Shown: piece by piece, positions 1 to 12,102 of the stretch
Layout: the number at the start of each line of letters is the position of its first letter
How positions within the stretch are numbered: the first letter of the stretch is position 1
Origin: Protopterus annectens
Lineage: Eukaryota; Chordata; Ceratodontiformes; Protopteridae
Length of the DNA stretch: 64,000 nt
Assembly (NCBI RefSeq): GCF_019279795.1
Contig: NC_056748.1
Location: 612,070,156-612,134,155, forward strand
Reading direction: 5' to 3'
Program-made: the position numbers and the translations under genes
Notes under the pieces: model-generated
The model's input: only the letters and a program-made list of their open reading frames with translations
Told to the model about the DNA's origin: nothing
The model's database searches: none

Positions 1-1521
<1,521 letters not shown>

Positions 1522-1787
1522 TATATACATGCTAATCCGCGGTGGTGGTGCTGCGGTAGCATTGACACCTCACAGTAAGATGCTGTCCGGTTCGATTCTC
1601 AGCTAGAGCGTCTTCTGCATGGAGACATGGGTGAATTGGTGTACTTTCATTGAAGGTTGTGCATCAGGGCTGGTAACTCGGCACGTAAAAATCAACTACC
1701 AATCATTAGCGGACCGGAGTTCCGCTGTGGCGACCCCTAACCTGGAAAAGCCGAAAGACACAAACAAACAGTTGTATATACATGCTA
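1522..1787 (+). mobile_element. tRNA-derived SINE, short subfamily, with 13-bp TSD
   Basis: The SINE body is about 1,535-1,774 and is flanked by perfect 13-bp duplications TATATACATGCTA at 1,522-1,534 and 1,775-1,787. The head has a box-A-like stretch (GGTGCTGCGGTAGCATTG) and a box-B-like GGTTCGATTCTC, as in tRNA-derived RNA polymerase III promoters. The tail ends in GCCGAAAGACA followed by a CAA-rich run. A segment of about 38 bp after TGTGGAG, present in the copies at 7,843 and 18,602, is missing, a trait shared with the copy at 6,587. The long, A/T-rich target duplication fits LINE-endonuclease-driven insertion. Confidence 0.85.
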
Positions 1788-2677
1788 GCATTTTCTGAAC
1801 CTTTAGTTTGAAATGTTGCGCCTAATAAATAGGAAGTTTATGCAATAATACAGTGCTTCAGATGTCTGAATATATATATATTACATTACTGTTTCAATAG
1901 ACATTACACTACACTTTGCAAGTGTCCAGTCTTAAGTTTATACTTCATTTATTAATTAGAAACAGAGTACAAAGGATTAGTCCAGATAAAATCATGTCGG
2001 TTATCAGATCTAGGAGACTCTAGTCATTTATTCAGTTAAGTAGGTAGATGGATGAGAGTATCAGAGAGAGTCTCCTAGATCTGCTAGCTAACATGATTTT
2101 ATCTAAGCTAATCCTTTCTACTCTGTTTCTTGTTAATCCTGTCACCTTCTGGGTCATAAATGGGATACCAGACTTCGCTTGAGCCTTCTGAATTACCTCT
2201 GTCTTCATGTATTTATTCTGAGATGTTTCTCCCATATTTCCAACTCAGCTTCTGGTCATGGATTTTTGTACTTTTACCTTGAACACAAATTACTTTTTGC
2301 ATATTGTCAACACAAGTCCTGTTCACAAACAACTTATTTTCATGATTCTGCTGTAAACTAACCAGCCTCTTCAGCTATAAATGTGTTTGTTCCTTTTACG
2401 CAATTTAGAAAAATGCTTACTTTTGGCATATTTTAATAATTTTAACTTTTTTGTTTTCAAAACTGCTTTGCACACATCCTGCTCTTCTGTAAACTTTTTC
2501 ATTCATGGAAATGTGATTTTACTCACTCTCTATACTTCATGTTATCTGTGATTGTCTCAGTAATCTGCCTCCTTATCCGATCATTTCTGATATTAGATAT
2601 TATTCTGTCTCCTACTAATTAACTTACCAAATTCAAAGTCTTTGGCTTGATCCTTTAACTCAGTATCGTATTGTCAT
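1788..2677. other. Intergenic sequence containing a palindrome
   Basis: AT-rich sequence with no gene recognised apart from the inverted repeat at 1,959-2,129 listed separately. The left edge of the minus-strand CR1 fragment begins at about 2,678. Confidence 0.5.
1959..2129. repeat. Imperfect inverted repeat with ~63-bp arms
   Basis: Arms at 1,959-2,021 and 2,067-2,129 are reverse complements with scattered mismatches; each outer end reads GAAACAGAG toward the loop and the inner edge is GGAGACTCT / AGAGTCTCC. The spacer is about 45 bp. The structure could fold into a long hairpin and resembles a foldback or MITE-like element. No target duplication was identified. Confidence 0.8.
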
Positions 2678-4745
2678 AGTCAAATACTAGGCTTTCGGCA
2701 TGATGGGTCTTTTTAAGCCTAGCGATGCTTCCCATTAAAATTTGATAGGTATTAATTCCCAAAGGTTTTGTGGGGAGTATGTATACTTAGACATGAGTGG
2801 CTGAGCATTTACAAGCTTCCTATCTCTAATAGAGACATAGGTCCCAGACTAGAGGTGTATTTATGGTTCCCCATCAGGTGAACCAATCTTCAGTTGAACA
2901 AATGCAGGGATGAGCTCTGCTTCACATGGATGGGAAGCCTGTTCCAGAGAAGAGGGATCCTCTGAGACACATACTTGTCCCTTCAGCATATCATATTTAT
3001 GTTGCGGCTAAGGTTTGGGTCTCTGGATTGGTTGTTCCTGATGCTATTGTTATTGATGTGCAGCAGGTCCATTAGGACAGGATTAGAGGATGCTTTGTAG
3101 ACCAGGCATAGGCCACCTCTCAACATCCTATAGGAGACTGAATTTAAGGACAAGGCTTTGAGATGGTCCACATAGGACTTATTTTCTACACCATGTAGTT
3201 TTTTTGTGAGAAATCTCTGAGGATGCTCCAGTTGTTGCACATGCCTGACCAGGTACATACCGAAGGGGGCGTTGTACTCAGTGACTGGTCTTATGAAAGT
3301 AGAGTACAATGCATTGATGACATGTTTGACTGTAGATGCCATACCTTTGTTTATAAGTTGTGCAGCACAGAATGATTTCCTCAGAACAGCAGACACATGA
3401 TTCAAATGTCATATCACTAACTTCTTGTGTTCCGAAATCCCTGACTACGGAGTCTATTCTTAGGGGTATATTATCAGTGTAGTAGTTTACTGGGGTAGTC
3501 ATTTTACTGAAAGACACTATGATGCACTTTTTGACATTGAGCTTTAGACAATGATTCTGCCACCTGTTATTAATGTGTGCCAGGCCTTGTTGGAGGATAT
3601 TTGTTTCTTGAGGGGATTCATTGACTACACCCAATTTGCAGTCATTTGCAGACTTGGTTATCCAGAGGCCCTTGACATTAACTTTGACCTCAGAAAAATA
3701 GATGCTGTACAGGAGCTGCCCCAGCACTGAGACCTGAGGCATCCCACTAGTAACTGGCATTATTGTGGAGGAATACTCCCTGTTCTAACTTTTTGGGTCC
3801 TGTATGTAAGCCAGCTGTCTATCCAGCAGGTGGGTGTACGGATTTATACCTAGCTTGGTGAGCTTTTCTACAATGCCCAAAAGGAGTAGTCTGTCAATTG
3901 CCTTGGCCTTGTTGAGGCAGGCAGTATGTAATATTTGTCCTTGTCCATTGCTTTGGTGATCTTCTCAAAGAAGTCCACCAGGTTGAGTAGGCAAGACCTG
4001 CCCTTGATTTGAGTCCAATGTTTGTAGGTTGCCGATGTCATAATTTAGGACATCTATAACTATTCTCACCATAGTTTTGCATGTTATGCTAGCCAGGCTT
4101 AGGAATCGATAATTCTCTAGGTCTGTAGGTGACCCACCTTTGTACAGTTGGAGAACCATTGCAGTTGTCCATTCTTCTGGCATGATGCCTATTTGGAAGC
4201 TGTTGTTAAATGGTATTTGTAATGATCCCAATAATTCATGTTTCATGCTATTAAGGAGGCATCCTGGGATATTATTGGGACCCATTGATGCAATGTTCTT
4301 GTCCTTGGGGAGTGCCTTGAGCACCTGCTCTCTAGTGATAGTTGGGAGTTATGTATATTGGTATTTCCTGAGGGGTGTCAAGCAGGGATAGGGGTTAAAA
4401 CTGGAGATTAAATTGTCAACCAGGAGGTTTTTACATTTTCTGGCTCCGTATAGGTGATGTCATATGCAATCGATTTCATGTGTATTTCCTTTGACATTAT
4501 GGACACAGCTGAAGAAAGCTTTATGAATGTCATTGGCCTGGGAGGCTAGTAGTATCTCTAATTTTGCTATGATGGACTTATTAGCTCCCTTGATTTGCTT
4601 GTTTAAGTTGATGAGGGATTTTTGTACCTTGCTGTGTATTTCACCTCCTAATTTTTACCATGAATTTCTTCCTATTGATGTTTGGATTCCACCAGGGAAG
4701 CTTGTTTTTTGAGTTGATCCTTTGCTTAATTTGGGTAATGAAAGC
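2678..4745 (-). mobile_element. CR1-type LINE fragment A, decayed
   Basis: Reading the minus strand from about 4,745 down, the order is post-endonuclease linker, RT fingers/palm and C-terminal tail, then a CR1-like 3' untranslated end near 2,678. Visible motifs are ASMGPNNIPG (linker), LENYRFLSLASITCKTM (RT), SGMPQVSVLGQLLYSIYFS (the usual SGVPQGSVLGPLLF block, altered) and KSANDCKLG where a functional element has F-A/T-D-D, so the catalytic aspartate pair is lost. The frame shifts at least twice (pieces 3,965-4,324; 3,278-3,760; 2,983-3,405). The 5' end with the endonuclease is absent, as is usual for 5'-truncated CR1 insertions. It is not functional. Confidence 0.88.
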
Positions 4746-5258
4746 ATCGTTAGATGCTGTTGGAAATTCCGGCCTCATGAAAATAAATTATGAATAAACA
4801 TCCTTTCTTGGCTCACAGTAACTTTGACATCCTTTCATCTTGCAGAAAACTGACTTCCTCCTCTTGAAATTTAGTATGCAGAAATGTAGCACATTTATCT
4901 GTGATTCTGCTCACTTTCAGAAAAAAAATGTTGAATTGTATTACCCACTACAGCAAAGTTACCAGGTGGCTGTGGCTGAACCATTTCTGAAATGAAAGAT
5001 TAAATTACATATTTTCAGTTACTTCTAACACAAATGTATTGTCTTTTGCATATGAACAACTTTATTTCTCCACTTGTACACCTTATATCTGATTGGTACT
5101 CAGAAAATATTGTTTTCTTCGCTTCTGACACCATGTACTGACTTCTTGTACATGAAGAACCTTTACTGACATTTAAATTTGGCATGCCAAGTAGTCTGAA
5201 ATACATGATGATAGAGCTGAGACTTCATGGGATACAAGTATCCATCTCACTTTTTCAG

Positions 5259-5260
<2 letters not shown>
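4746..5260. other. No gene recognised
   Basis: AT-rich sequence between the CR1 fragment and the microsatellite. No motif was recognised. Confidence 0.5.
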
Positions 5261-5319
<59 letters not shown>

Positions 5320-5324
5320 TATAA

Positions 5325-5356
<32 letters not shown>
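5261..5356. repeat. (GT)29 facing (CA)14: inverted dinucleotide repeat
   Basis: A pure GT run (5,261-5,318) is separated by 10 bases from a pure CA run (5,329-5,356). The two are complementary, so the tract could form a hairpin as well as Z-DNA-prone duplex. Confidence 0.97.
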
Positions 5357-5358
<2 letters not shown>

Positions 5359-6586
5359 GTTACAGCACTTGCTGACTCCAGCTTTTTCGGCACTAAATGT
5401 CTATCCCTCACACATATCCAACCCCTCCCCCAGCCAGGAAAAAGGACCACATGTAAGAAACTGATTCTCCTGACAAGGCTTTTGAATTTTTATTTCTTTG
5501 TCCTGTTAAGTATGCCTTACATGCTGCGTGATGCAAGGACCAAAACTCTAGTAAGTGAACAACAAACTATAGAGTTAACATATTCAACTCTTTTTGAAGA
5601 AACTAATAAATAAAGTGCATTACACTCATTAATTAAATGATTGTTTATTGATTTAGATGGGTGAGCAATTTCTTACAAATCAAAACAAACTGAGCTCTCT
5701 CTTTTATATACATAACTTACTCATGGGGAGAGGTGTGCCAAGGGAAGTGGGCCTTGATTGGCCCAAGAATGATCTCTCAATGATTGGATCTACTTTCAGT
5801 ATCCCAATTTGCATGAATGTTGGGTCTGACTGCTTGTCTTGTCATGTTTCAGAACATATCCCTGCCTAGGAGTTCTCCCTCTTACAGTTTTTAAAATGAG
5901 GTGAGGTAATTTATATCCAGTCCAATTGACAGACTGATTTAATTTTTTTTTCAAAAAATTATCATTAGTCTATTTATATAATTGCTATACATTTTAAAAA
6001 TCATGCTATACATTTTAAAAAACTCTCTCAGCTGTTGTCAGAGCCATCTGCCATAAAATAAAATAGAAATGTATACCTATTGTAGATCAGAGCATGTGGA
6101 AGCATTTCCAGATGTACCTGTAGCACATGCATATGAATAGCCAGCATGTGCAGAAGTCAGTGCCATTTTGAGAGAACATCCAGAGTGTTAACATGTATGA
6201 GTGCAGTAGTCAGTCTGTTTATGTTTATTTAAGTTTAAGTTACAAAGCCTCATTTCTGATATATTTGAGTATAATAAAGCTGCATGAATGGAATCCATGA
6301 ATGTTTGTCTGTTTTATCCTGACCAGAAGAGCAACATGATGTCAGAACCAGGATTAAAAGAGCAAATTCTTCAAGCCACGAGGTGCAGAGTTGAAGGTGA
6401 AGGCAGACTAAGCAGGTTGACTAAAATGGAGTTTAGACATGAGCAAAAGGTAACAAAAAATACACAAATGATTTATTTGGCAAAGAAAATGAAACTTCAT
6501 ATTTACAAGGCGCAAAACACATTATTAATCAAATGAGTAGCACAAAACATACTATTAAGCAAACAAAAGGCACACACCACATTATT
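5357..6586. other. No gene recognised
   Basis: AT-rich sequence. From about 6,500 short units related to CACAAAACA(C/T)ATTATTAA recur loosely up to the SINE, suggesting an eroded tandem repeat. Nothing else was recognised. Confidence 0.45.
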
Positions 6587-6814
6587 GTTGTATCTTTTGG
6601 CTTTTCCCGGTTAGGGGTCACCACGGCGGAACTCCGGTCCGCTAATGATTGGCAGTAGATTTTTACGTACCGAGTTGCCAGCCCTGATGCACAACCTTCA
6701 ACGAAGGTACGCCCATTCATGCATGTCTCCACACAGAGGACGCTTTAGCTGAGAATCGAACAGGATACCGTCTTGCTGTGAGACGTCAACGCTACCGCAG
6801 CACCACCACCGCAG
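6587..6814 (-). mobile_element. tRNA-derived SINE, short subfamily
   Basis: Minus-strand copy of the same family as at 1,535. It has the same head (GGTGCTGCGGTAGCG), the same box-B-like sequence and the same ~38-bp internal deletion. CATTATT occurs on both sides (6,580-6,586 and 6,815-6,821), a plausible 7-bp target duplication. The 3' tail is (CAA)n-like, seen here as TTGTTG. Confidence 0.85.
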
Positions 6815-6821
6815 CATTATT

Positions 6822-7089
6822 AATTAAACAAAATGTTTGAAACCATGATAATTGATAAACTAGCAAAATTATTCATAAAGGGCTCAGCATTATCTTTGGT
6901 TTGCATAACGAGCATGTTTAAAATAAAACAAGCACAAGAAAAGCATATTGAGCATGATGAGAGATTAAAAGGGCATAATGAGTACAATAAAAGGGAAACA
7001 TTAAGCTTAAAGAGCAAGGCAACTGCATGTTTTTTAGTAAAAGACTGTGTTTGGGCACAAACTACTATTTTGCATTTACTGAAGCCATT
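6822..7089. other. No gene recognised
   Basis: AT-rich spacer with GCAT/GAGCAT-rich short motifs. Two small overlapping open frames on opposite strands show no domain. Confidence 0.4.
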
Positions 7090-7465
7090 CAAAGCATAAC
7101 TAGAGTTATTCAAAGTATCTCAGAATGTACAAAGTGTTTGCAGAGTGTGTGCTTTATTATGTTGCAGTTATTTCAAGGTGTTTGCTGTGTGCAAAGTACA
7201 GTTATATTGCAAAGTGTAATCAAAGTACAGCCATTTCAAAAAAATTTCTTGTGCTATGTGCATTTATTCAGAGTTCTGCCATTTCAGATTGTTTCTTTCA
7301 CTGTACAGAGCTATTTCATGAAGTACAGCCATTATGATACATTCTTGTGCTGTGTACAGTTATTTGCAAAGTGCATTCATCTTAAAGTGTTTCTTACTGT
7401 GAGCTTTTTCCATTGTGTGCAGTTATTCACAAAGTATGGTCATTTCGAAGTATTTCTCACACTGA
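7090..7465. repeat. Degenerate ~50-60-bp minisatellite
   Basis: Variants of CAGTTATTTGCAAAGTG, CAGCCATTTCA and TTTCTTGTGCTGTG recur in the same order about six times, with units of roughly 45-65 bp. Drift is heavy. The 150-residue open frame across it reads as a cysteine/phenylalanine-rich repeat and is probably a by-product. Confidence 0.65.
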
Positions 7466-7842
7466 TAAGGAGTGGTTGATATGTGGTAGATTTTGGTTCA
7501 GTTTCTAGTAAAGGGGTAGTCTGGGAACCAGAAGTCAGATGACCAGATGTATGTGATGTCATTCTGTAATCCAGCACTGAAATGATGTTTTAATACAAGA
7601 TGAGACAGAAGTCTCAGGGTAGTCTGCTTTTGAAACCTAACAAAGACTCACTCACCCACTTCATCTTGCCTTGCTTTAGTAAGTAACCAGAGAATAGTAA
7701 TTCTTTAGATTAGTCAGGAAAATATATTAAGATTAGTTAAGTACCGTGTTCCATATCTGTGGGAATCTATCCATCTGTGTTATTTATAATATTTTTGTGA
7801 TTGAAACTCTAGTGGTTATTGTAAATGAGAATTTAGTATTTT
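7466..7842. other. No gene recognised
   Basis: Ordinary sequence between the minisatellite and the SINE; no motif was seen. Confidence 0.4.
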
Positions 7843-8114
7843 GTGGTGGTACGGTGGTAGCATTGTTACCTCACAGCAAGAGGTTCTCCCATTCGATTCT
7901 CGGCTGGGCTTGGGAGTGCCTTCTGTGTGGAGTCTGCATGTCCTCCCCACGGTTGGGTAGTGTTCGAAAGACATGCGTGCGTGTGCCTTCATTGAAGGTT
8001 GGGTGTCAAGCTGGCACCTCGGCATTTCGTAAAAATCTACTGCCAATCATTAGCGGACTGGAGTTCTGCTGTGGCGATCCCTTACTGGGAAAAGCCGAAA
8101 GACAAACAACAACA
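7843..8114 (+). mobile_element. tRNA-derived SINE, long subfamily
   Basis: Head GGTGGTACGGTGGTAGCATTG and box-B-like TTCGATTCTCGG, followed by the full central block (GTGTGGAGTCTGCATGTCC) that the copies at 1,535 and 6,587 lack. It ends GCCGAAAGACAAACAACAACA. No convincing target duplication was found. Confidence 0.85.
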
Positions 8115-8747
8115 TGTTCTTTTATTATTTATTGTTAAATATATTTAAACTTTTCATTGTGGCTGGTCTTTTATAGAATATTTTAACCTTTTGGAGTACT
8201 TATATTTATTTGATGACACTGCTCCTGAAAGCCTTCCTGCACTGGTCAAACAGTACCATTTGTATTAGTATTAATTGTACTCAGTAAAATAAGAGTAAGA
8301 GCCTTAGAGTAGCTGGCTTTGGAATGTTCTGGTAGCAGTAGCAACCTTTTAGTCTGGGCAGTAGGGGCATAGCTAGTAAATCTGTGCCAGCCTTTCCCAT
8401 GTGTGTGTGTGAAAATTAAATCTCAAAGAGTGTGTGTCTCAGCTACTTGGAGCAGGGACACAGAGAGCTTGTTTCACAGAGAGGGTGGTGGAAGACTTGG
8501 CTTGGAACACTTGACTGAGGTCAGTGAGGAGTCTTATTTGGGGTCTGGTGAGAGAGAGGAAAATCCAGCCCCACAACGGGAATGTGTTCCCTGTGTGCTC
8601 TTAAGGGAAATTATGCTTGGTGCAGAGAGCTGCATGTGGAAACACTGTGTGTATCTATTTTTGTTCCAAGTGAACATCCCTCACCAGTGTCCATGGTGAG
8701 GATTGAGACTCCTTGATCACTGGCCCTGAGAAGGGATGTGACAATCT
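8115..8747. other. No gene recognised
   Basis: Mixed sequence with a small open frame (8,403-8,699, 98 codons) that has no recognisable domain. Confidence 0.4.
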
Positions 8748-10975
8748 GCTTAAGACATTTTTACGTCCTGTATACTTTTTTTGAAGGACGACTGTGGACG
8801 TTCTAGCTTTTGCATGAACATGGTCAAATATATACTAAAGGGGGCATTATAATCGGTTATGGGTCTAAATGGGGCCGAATACAGTAGTACAATGACTTCC
8901 ATGGATGTGGATGCCATCCCCTTACTTATAAGTTGGGCTACACAGAATGATTTTCTTACTACTTTAGGCACATGTTGGTTGAAAGCTAGGTTACTATCTA
9001 CATGCCTCCTCAAGTCCCTGACATCTGGGTCTACTCTTAGGGGTGTTGTATCTTTGAGGTAGTTTCCTAGGGTAGCTGACTTCCCAAAATGAACTATTAT
9101 GCATTTCTTGGCCTTGAGTATTAAGCCATGGCTTTGGCACCAGCCATTTGTCTTTGTTTCCTGTAAGATATTTGTGTGTTGCGGGATTCTATGACTGGTC
9201 CTAGTTTGAAATTAAACTTGGTCAGCCAGACGTCCTTGACAATGGCCTTGACTTCCAAGAAGTAGATGCCAAAGAGAAGAGGAGCCAGCAGTGAACTTTG
9301 AGGGACTCATTGGTGATAGACCTCTGTGTGGAGGTAGTCTCCCATTCCTAACTTCCTGGTCCTGTTTATGAGCCAGTTTACTATCCAGCTTGCATAGGGG
9401 GTTTGTCTAATTCCATGAGTTTAGTGGCATATTGTATCAAATGCCTTAGTCAGGTCAAGGTAGGCAGTATGCATCATTTTGCCCTCATCCATTGCCTTGG
9501 TGACATTCTCAAAGAAGTCCATCAGATTTAGTAGGTGTGACCTGCCCTTGATGAACCTAAACTGGATTGAGTCTAATGTCTGAAGGTTTCATGTGTTATT
9601 ATTAATCATTTCCATGTTAATTATTTCCATAGCTTTGCAATGAGACTAGTCAGACTGATGAGTCTGTAGTTCCTGGGATCCAATGAAGGTCAGCCCTTGT
9701 GCAGAAGATGATCATTGCAGTTCTCTGTTCACATGGCACTAAGCCTGTTCAGAGGCTGTGGTTAACTAGTGATTCAAGTAGCCCTGATAGATTACTTTTC
9801 AGGCTATTTAGGGGGCATCCTGGAATATTATTGAGGTCTATCAAGGCTTGTTCTTCACCTTAGAGAGCACACTTAGGACCTGAACCATATTGTTGGTTGG
9901 TGGGGTTATGTTTGATGTTATGTCCTTGGAGGACAACTGCAAGGGGGTGAAGTTGGAACTGAATTTGTTAGTCAGTAGATGTATTATACTGCTTCATGAC
10001 TGTGACTACATTTAAAACCAGTTTGATATATTGCTGTGTGTTGCCTTTAAGGTTTTGATCATAGCTAAAGAAGGTCTTATGGTTGTCTTTGGCTTGGGAA
10101 GCTATCTTTTCTTCAAAATTGTCTTTGTTGGACTTAATTAGCTCTCTTAGTTGTCTAATCAGCTTGATGAGAGGTTTTTTTTGTTATCTTTTTGGGTGTT
10201 ACACTTCCTGATTTTAGCTATGATTTTTTTTCTTTTATTGTCCAGCCTGTTTAATATTGGATTCCACTTGGGTGGTTTGTTTTTTGAGTTTAATTTGGGC
10301 TTACTTTTGGTAGGTACAGCAGCCTCTATGCAACTATTGATTTGGTCATACAGAGCTTCTGTGACCAGTTCTGCATAGGCTGCTGTGTTACCTGGGTTTG
10401 GATGGACTTGAAATTTTGACATTATCACTTAATAAGAAGTAGTTTGCCTTGGAGTTGTTCCTCATTGTTACTTACAGGGGTTACTGGGGTTACAGAACTG
10501 ACTTTTATCTTAAAGGAAACAGTTTTGTGGTCTGACCTCAACAGAGAGGACACAGCATGGGAGGGGTGGCATTCTCCCATATTTGTAAATAACATGTCCA
10601 GTGTGTTTGTACTTTTAGTAGGTGTATGTACTATCTGGTCTAGGGTGTTTATGTTAACAAAGTCCAGAAATCTCTGTGTCTGAAAATGTGGGGTTGTGTA
10701 GGATTTCCAGTCTATAGAAGAGTAATTAAAGATACCCATGATTATGGTATTTGGTTGAATGGTGAGTGTCTCCAGTAGGTCTAAGTATGAGCTGTTGGTT
10801 TCATGGGTCATGGCGGGAGACCTATAACTTGCTATGATATGGTATGTGATTTTGTCAATAGTAATCTGGACATGAAGAAACTCCAGTGCATTGTCATGTT
10901 TAACCAACCTCATGGCATGCTTGTTATCTATTTCTGTTGACCACCAGGGAGATATCAGGTTCCTAAACATCATGA
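8748..10975 (-). mobile_element. CR1-type LINE fragment B, decayed
   Basis: On the minus strand from 10,973 downward it encodes the C-terminal half of an APE-type endonuclease (ASYRSPAM, NTIIMGIFNYSSIDW for the usual GDFN, RSDHKTVSF), a basic linker (10,159-10,428, WNPILNRLDNKRKK) and, after a heavily shifted RT, the late RT region (8,750-9,013, RKSFCVAQLISKGMAS). Neither element end is intact: the 5' end starts inside the endonuclease and the 3' end stops before the C-terminal tail seen in fragment A. Similarity to A and to CR1-D places all three in one family group. It lies head-to-head with CR1-C. Confidence 0.85.
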
Positions 10976-10984
10976 ATTAACTTC

Positions 10985-12102
10985 CCTTCCCATAAATAAG
11001 AATTACATCATTCTGGGAGACTTTAACTACCCAGCAATTGACTAGAGTACTTACACCTTCAGTGTAGGATATGCATAGAAGTTTTTAGATGTAATAAACA
11101 AAAACTTAGTGGACCAGATTCTTACTAGCCCAACTAGAGGACAAAATATTTTTGACCTTTTACTTACAAAAGTAGTATCATCATCATGCAAAACGTCCCC
11201 TCTGATTAAGTCAGACCACGAGCTAGTAACCTTTTCTATTGAATTGTATAAATCCTGTGAAACCGGTATATCAGGAATCAAAGACTTTAATTGCACAAAT
11301 CCCCATTTCACTCATAACAACATAACCTCAGACATCACTTAAGCAGATAGAATTACAAAGGATTTTGTATTCACATAATTTTAATGTATAGAATTGGCAG
11401 TCCCATCTATACCAAAATATGGTGGGAAATTTAAAAGAAAACCACCCTGGTGCTCCACAGACATGTATAACATTTACAATAAAAGGGAAAAACTCATTAG
11501 ATTATACAGCAGATCTAACAACTCTCATGTGAGGGAAAATATTAGGAATTTGACTAAGAATTTAAAAAAAGGCTGTTCACTCTATTAAGGCAGCCCATGA
11601 TCTCCGGTCAACATCTGAAGACAAGGAAAATTACAAATCCTTATTCACTTACTGTATGTTAGAAAACTAAGAAACAATTCAGCAATGTTCAAAACTGATA
11701 TTAAATGGTAAAAACCTACTCGGACTCAATGGACATTACCAATATGCTAACAAATACATTTTGTGAAAGTTTCTCTCCTGAGATGACTGTCTGGAATCCT
11801 ATAATCTCTGCATCTCTTAAACCTCTACACTATCACTAAAGAACGTGCACAAAAAATGCTGTCCAAGACTAACAGTGCTTCCTGTATGGAACCAGATAGC
11901 TTACAGGGACCATTTGTTAAATAGTACTAAACATGCCCTGGCATAATCTCTCCATAAGTTATTTATCCCAGTCAAGGCTACAGGCTCCGTCCTAGAAGTA
12001 TGACATACAGATCTAGTTATGCCACTCCATAAAGGTGGTCCTTAACTGACACTGTAAACTATTGGCTAATCAGCCTGATGAGTCTTATTAATAAGGCTAT
12101 GG
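10985..12102 (+). mobile_element. CR1-C LINE, 5' piece (endonuclease to RT)
   Basis: Opens inside the endonuclease (NYIILGDFNYPAID), continues through TSPTRGQNIFDLLLT and KSDHELVTFSIE, a basic linker (WCSTDMYNIYNKREKLIR) and, after many frame breaks, YWLISLMSLINKAM, which matches the RT block that reads NYHPISLMSLVCKAMEC in CR1-D. The reading stops at ATGG (12,099-12,102) and resumes in frame at 14,293, so the intervening sequence is an insertion. This is the oldest and most eroded CR1 of the window. Confidence 0.8.

Noticed and set aside
7027-7479. 150-codon frame rich in Cys, Phe and Val
   Set aside because: It coincides with the degenerate minisatellite; its repetitive composition reflects the DNA repeat, and no domain is visible.
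8403-8699. 98-codon frame
   Set aside because: No domain, no homologous repeat copy in the window, and no splice or promoter context.
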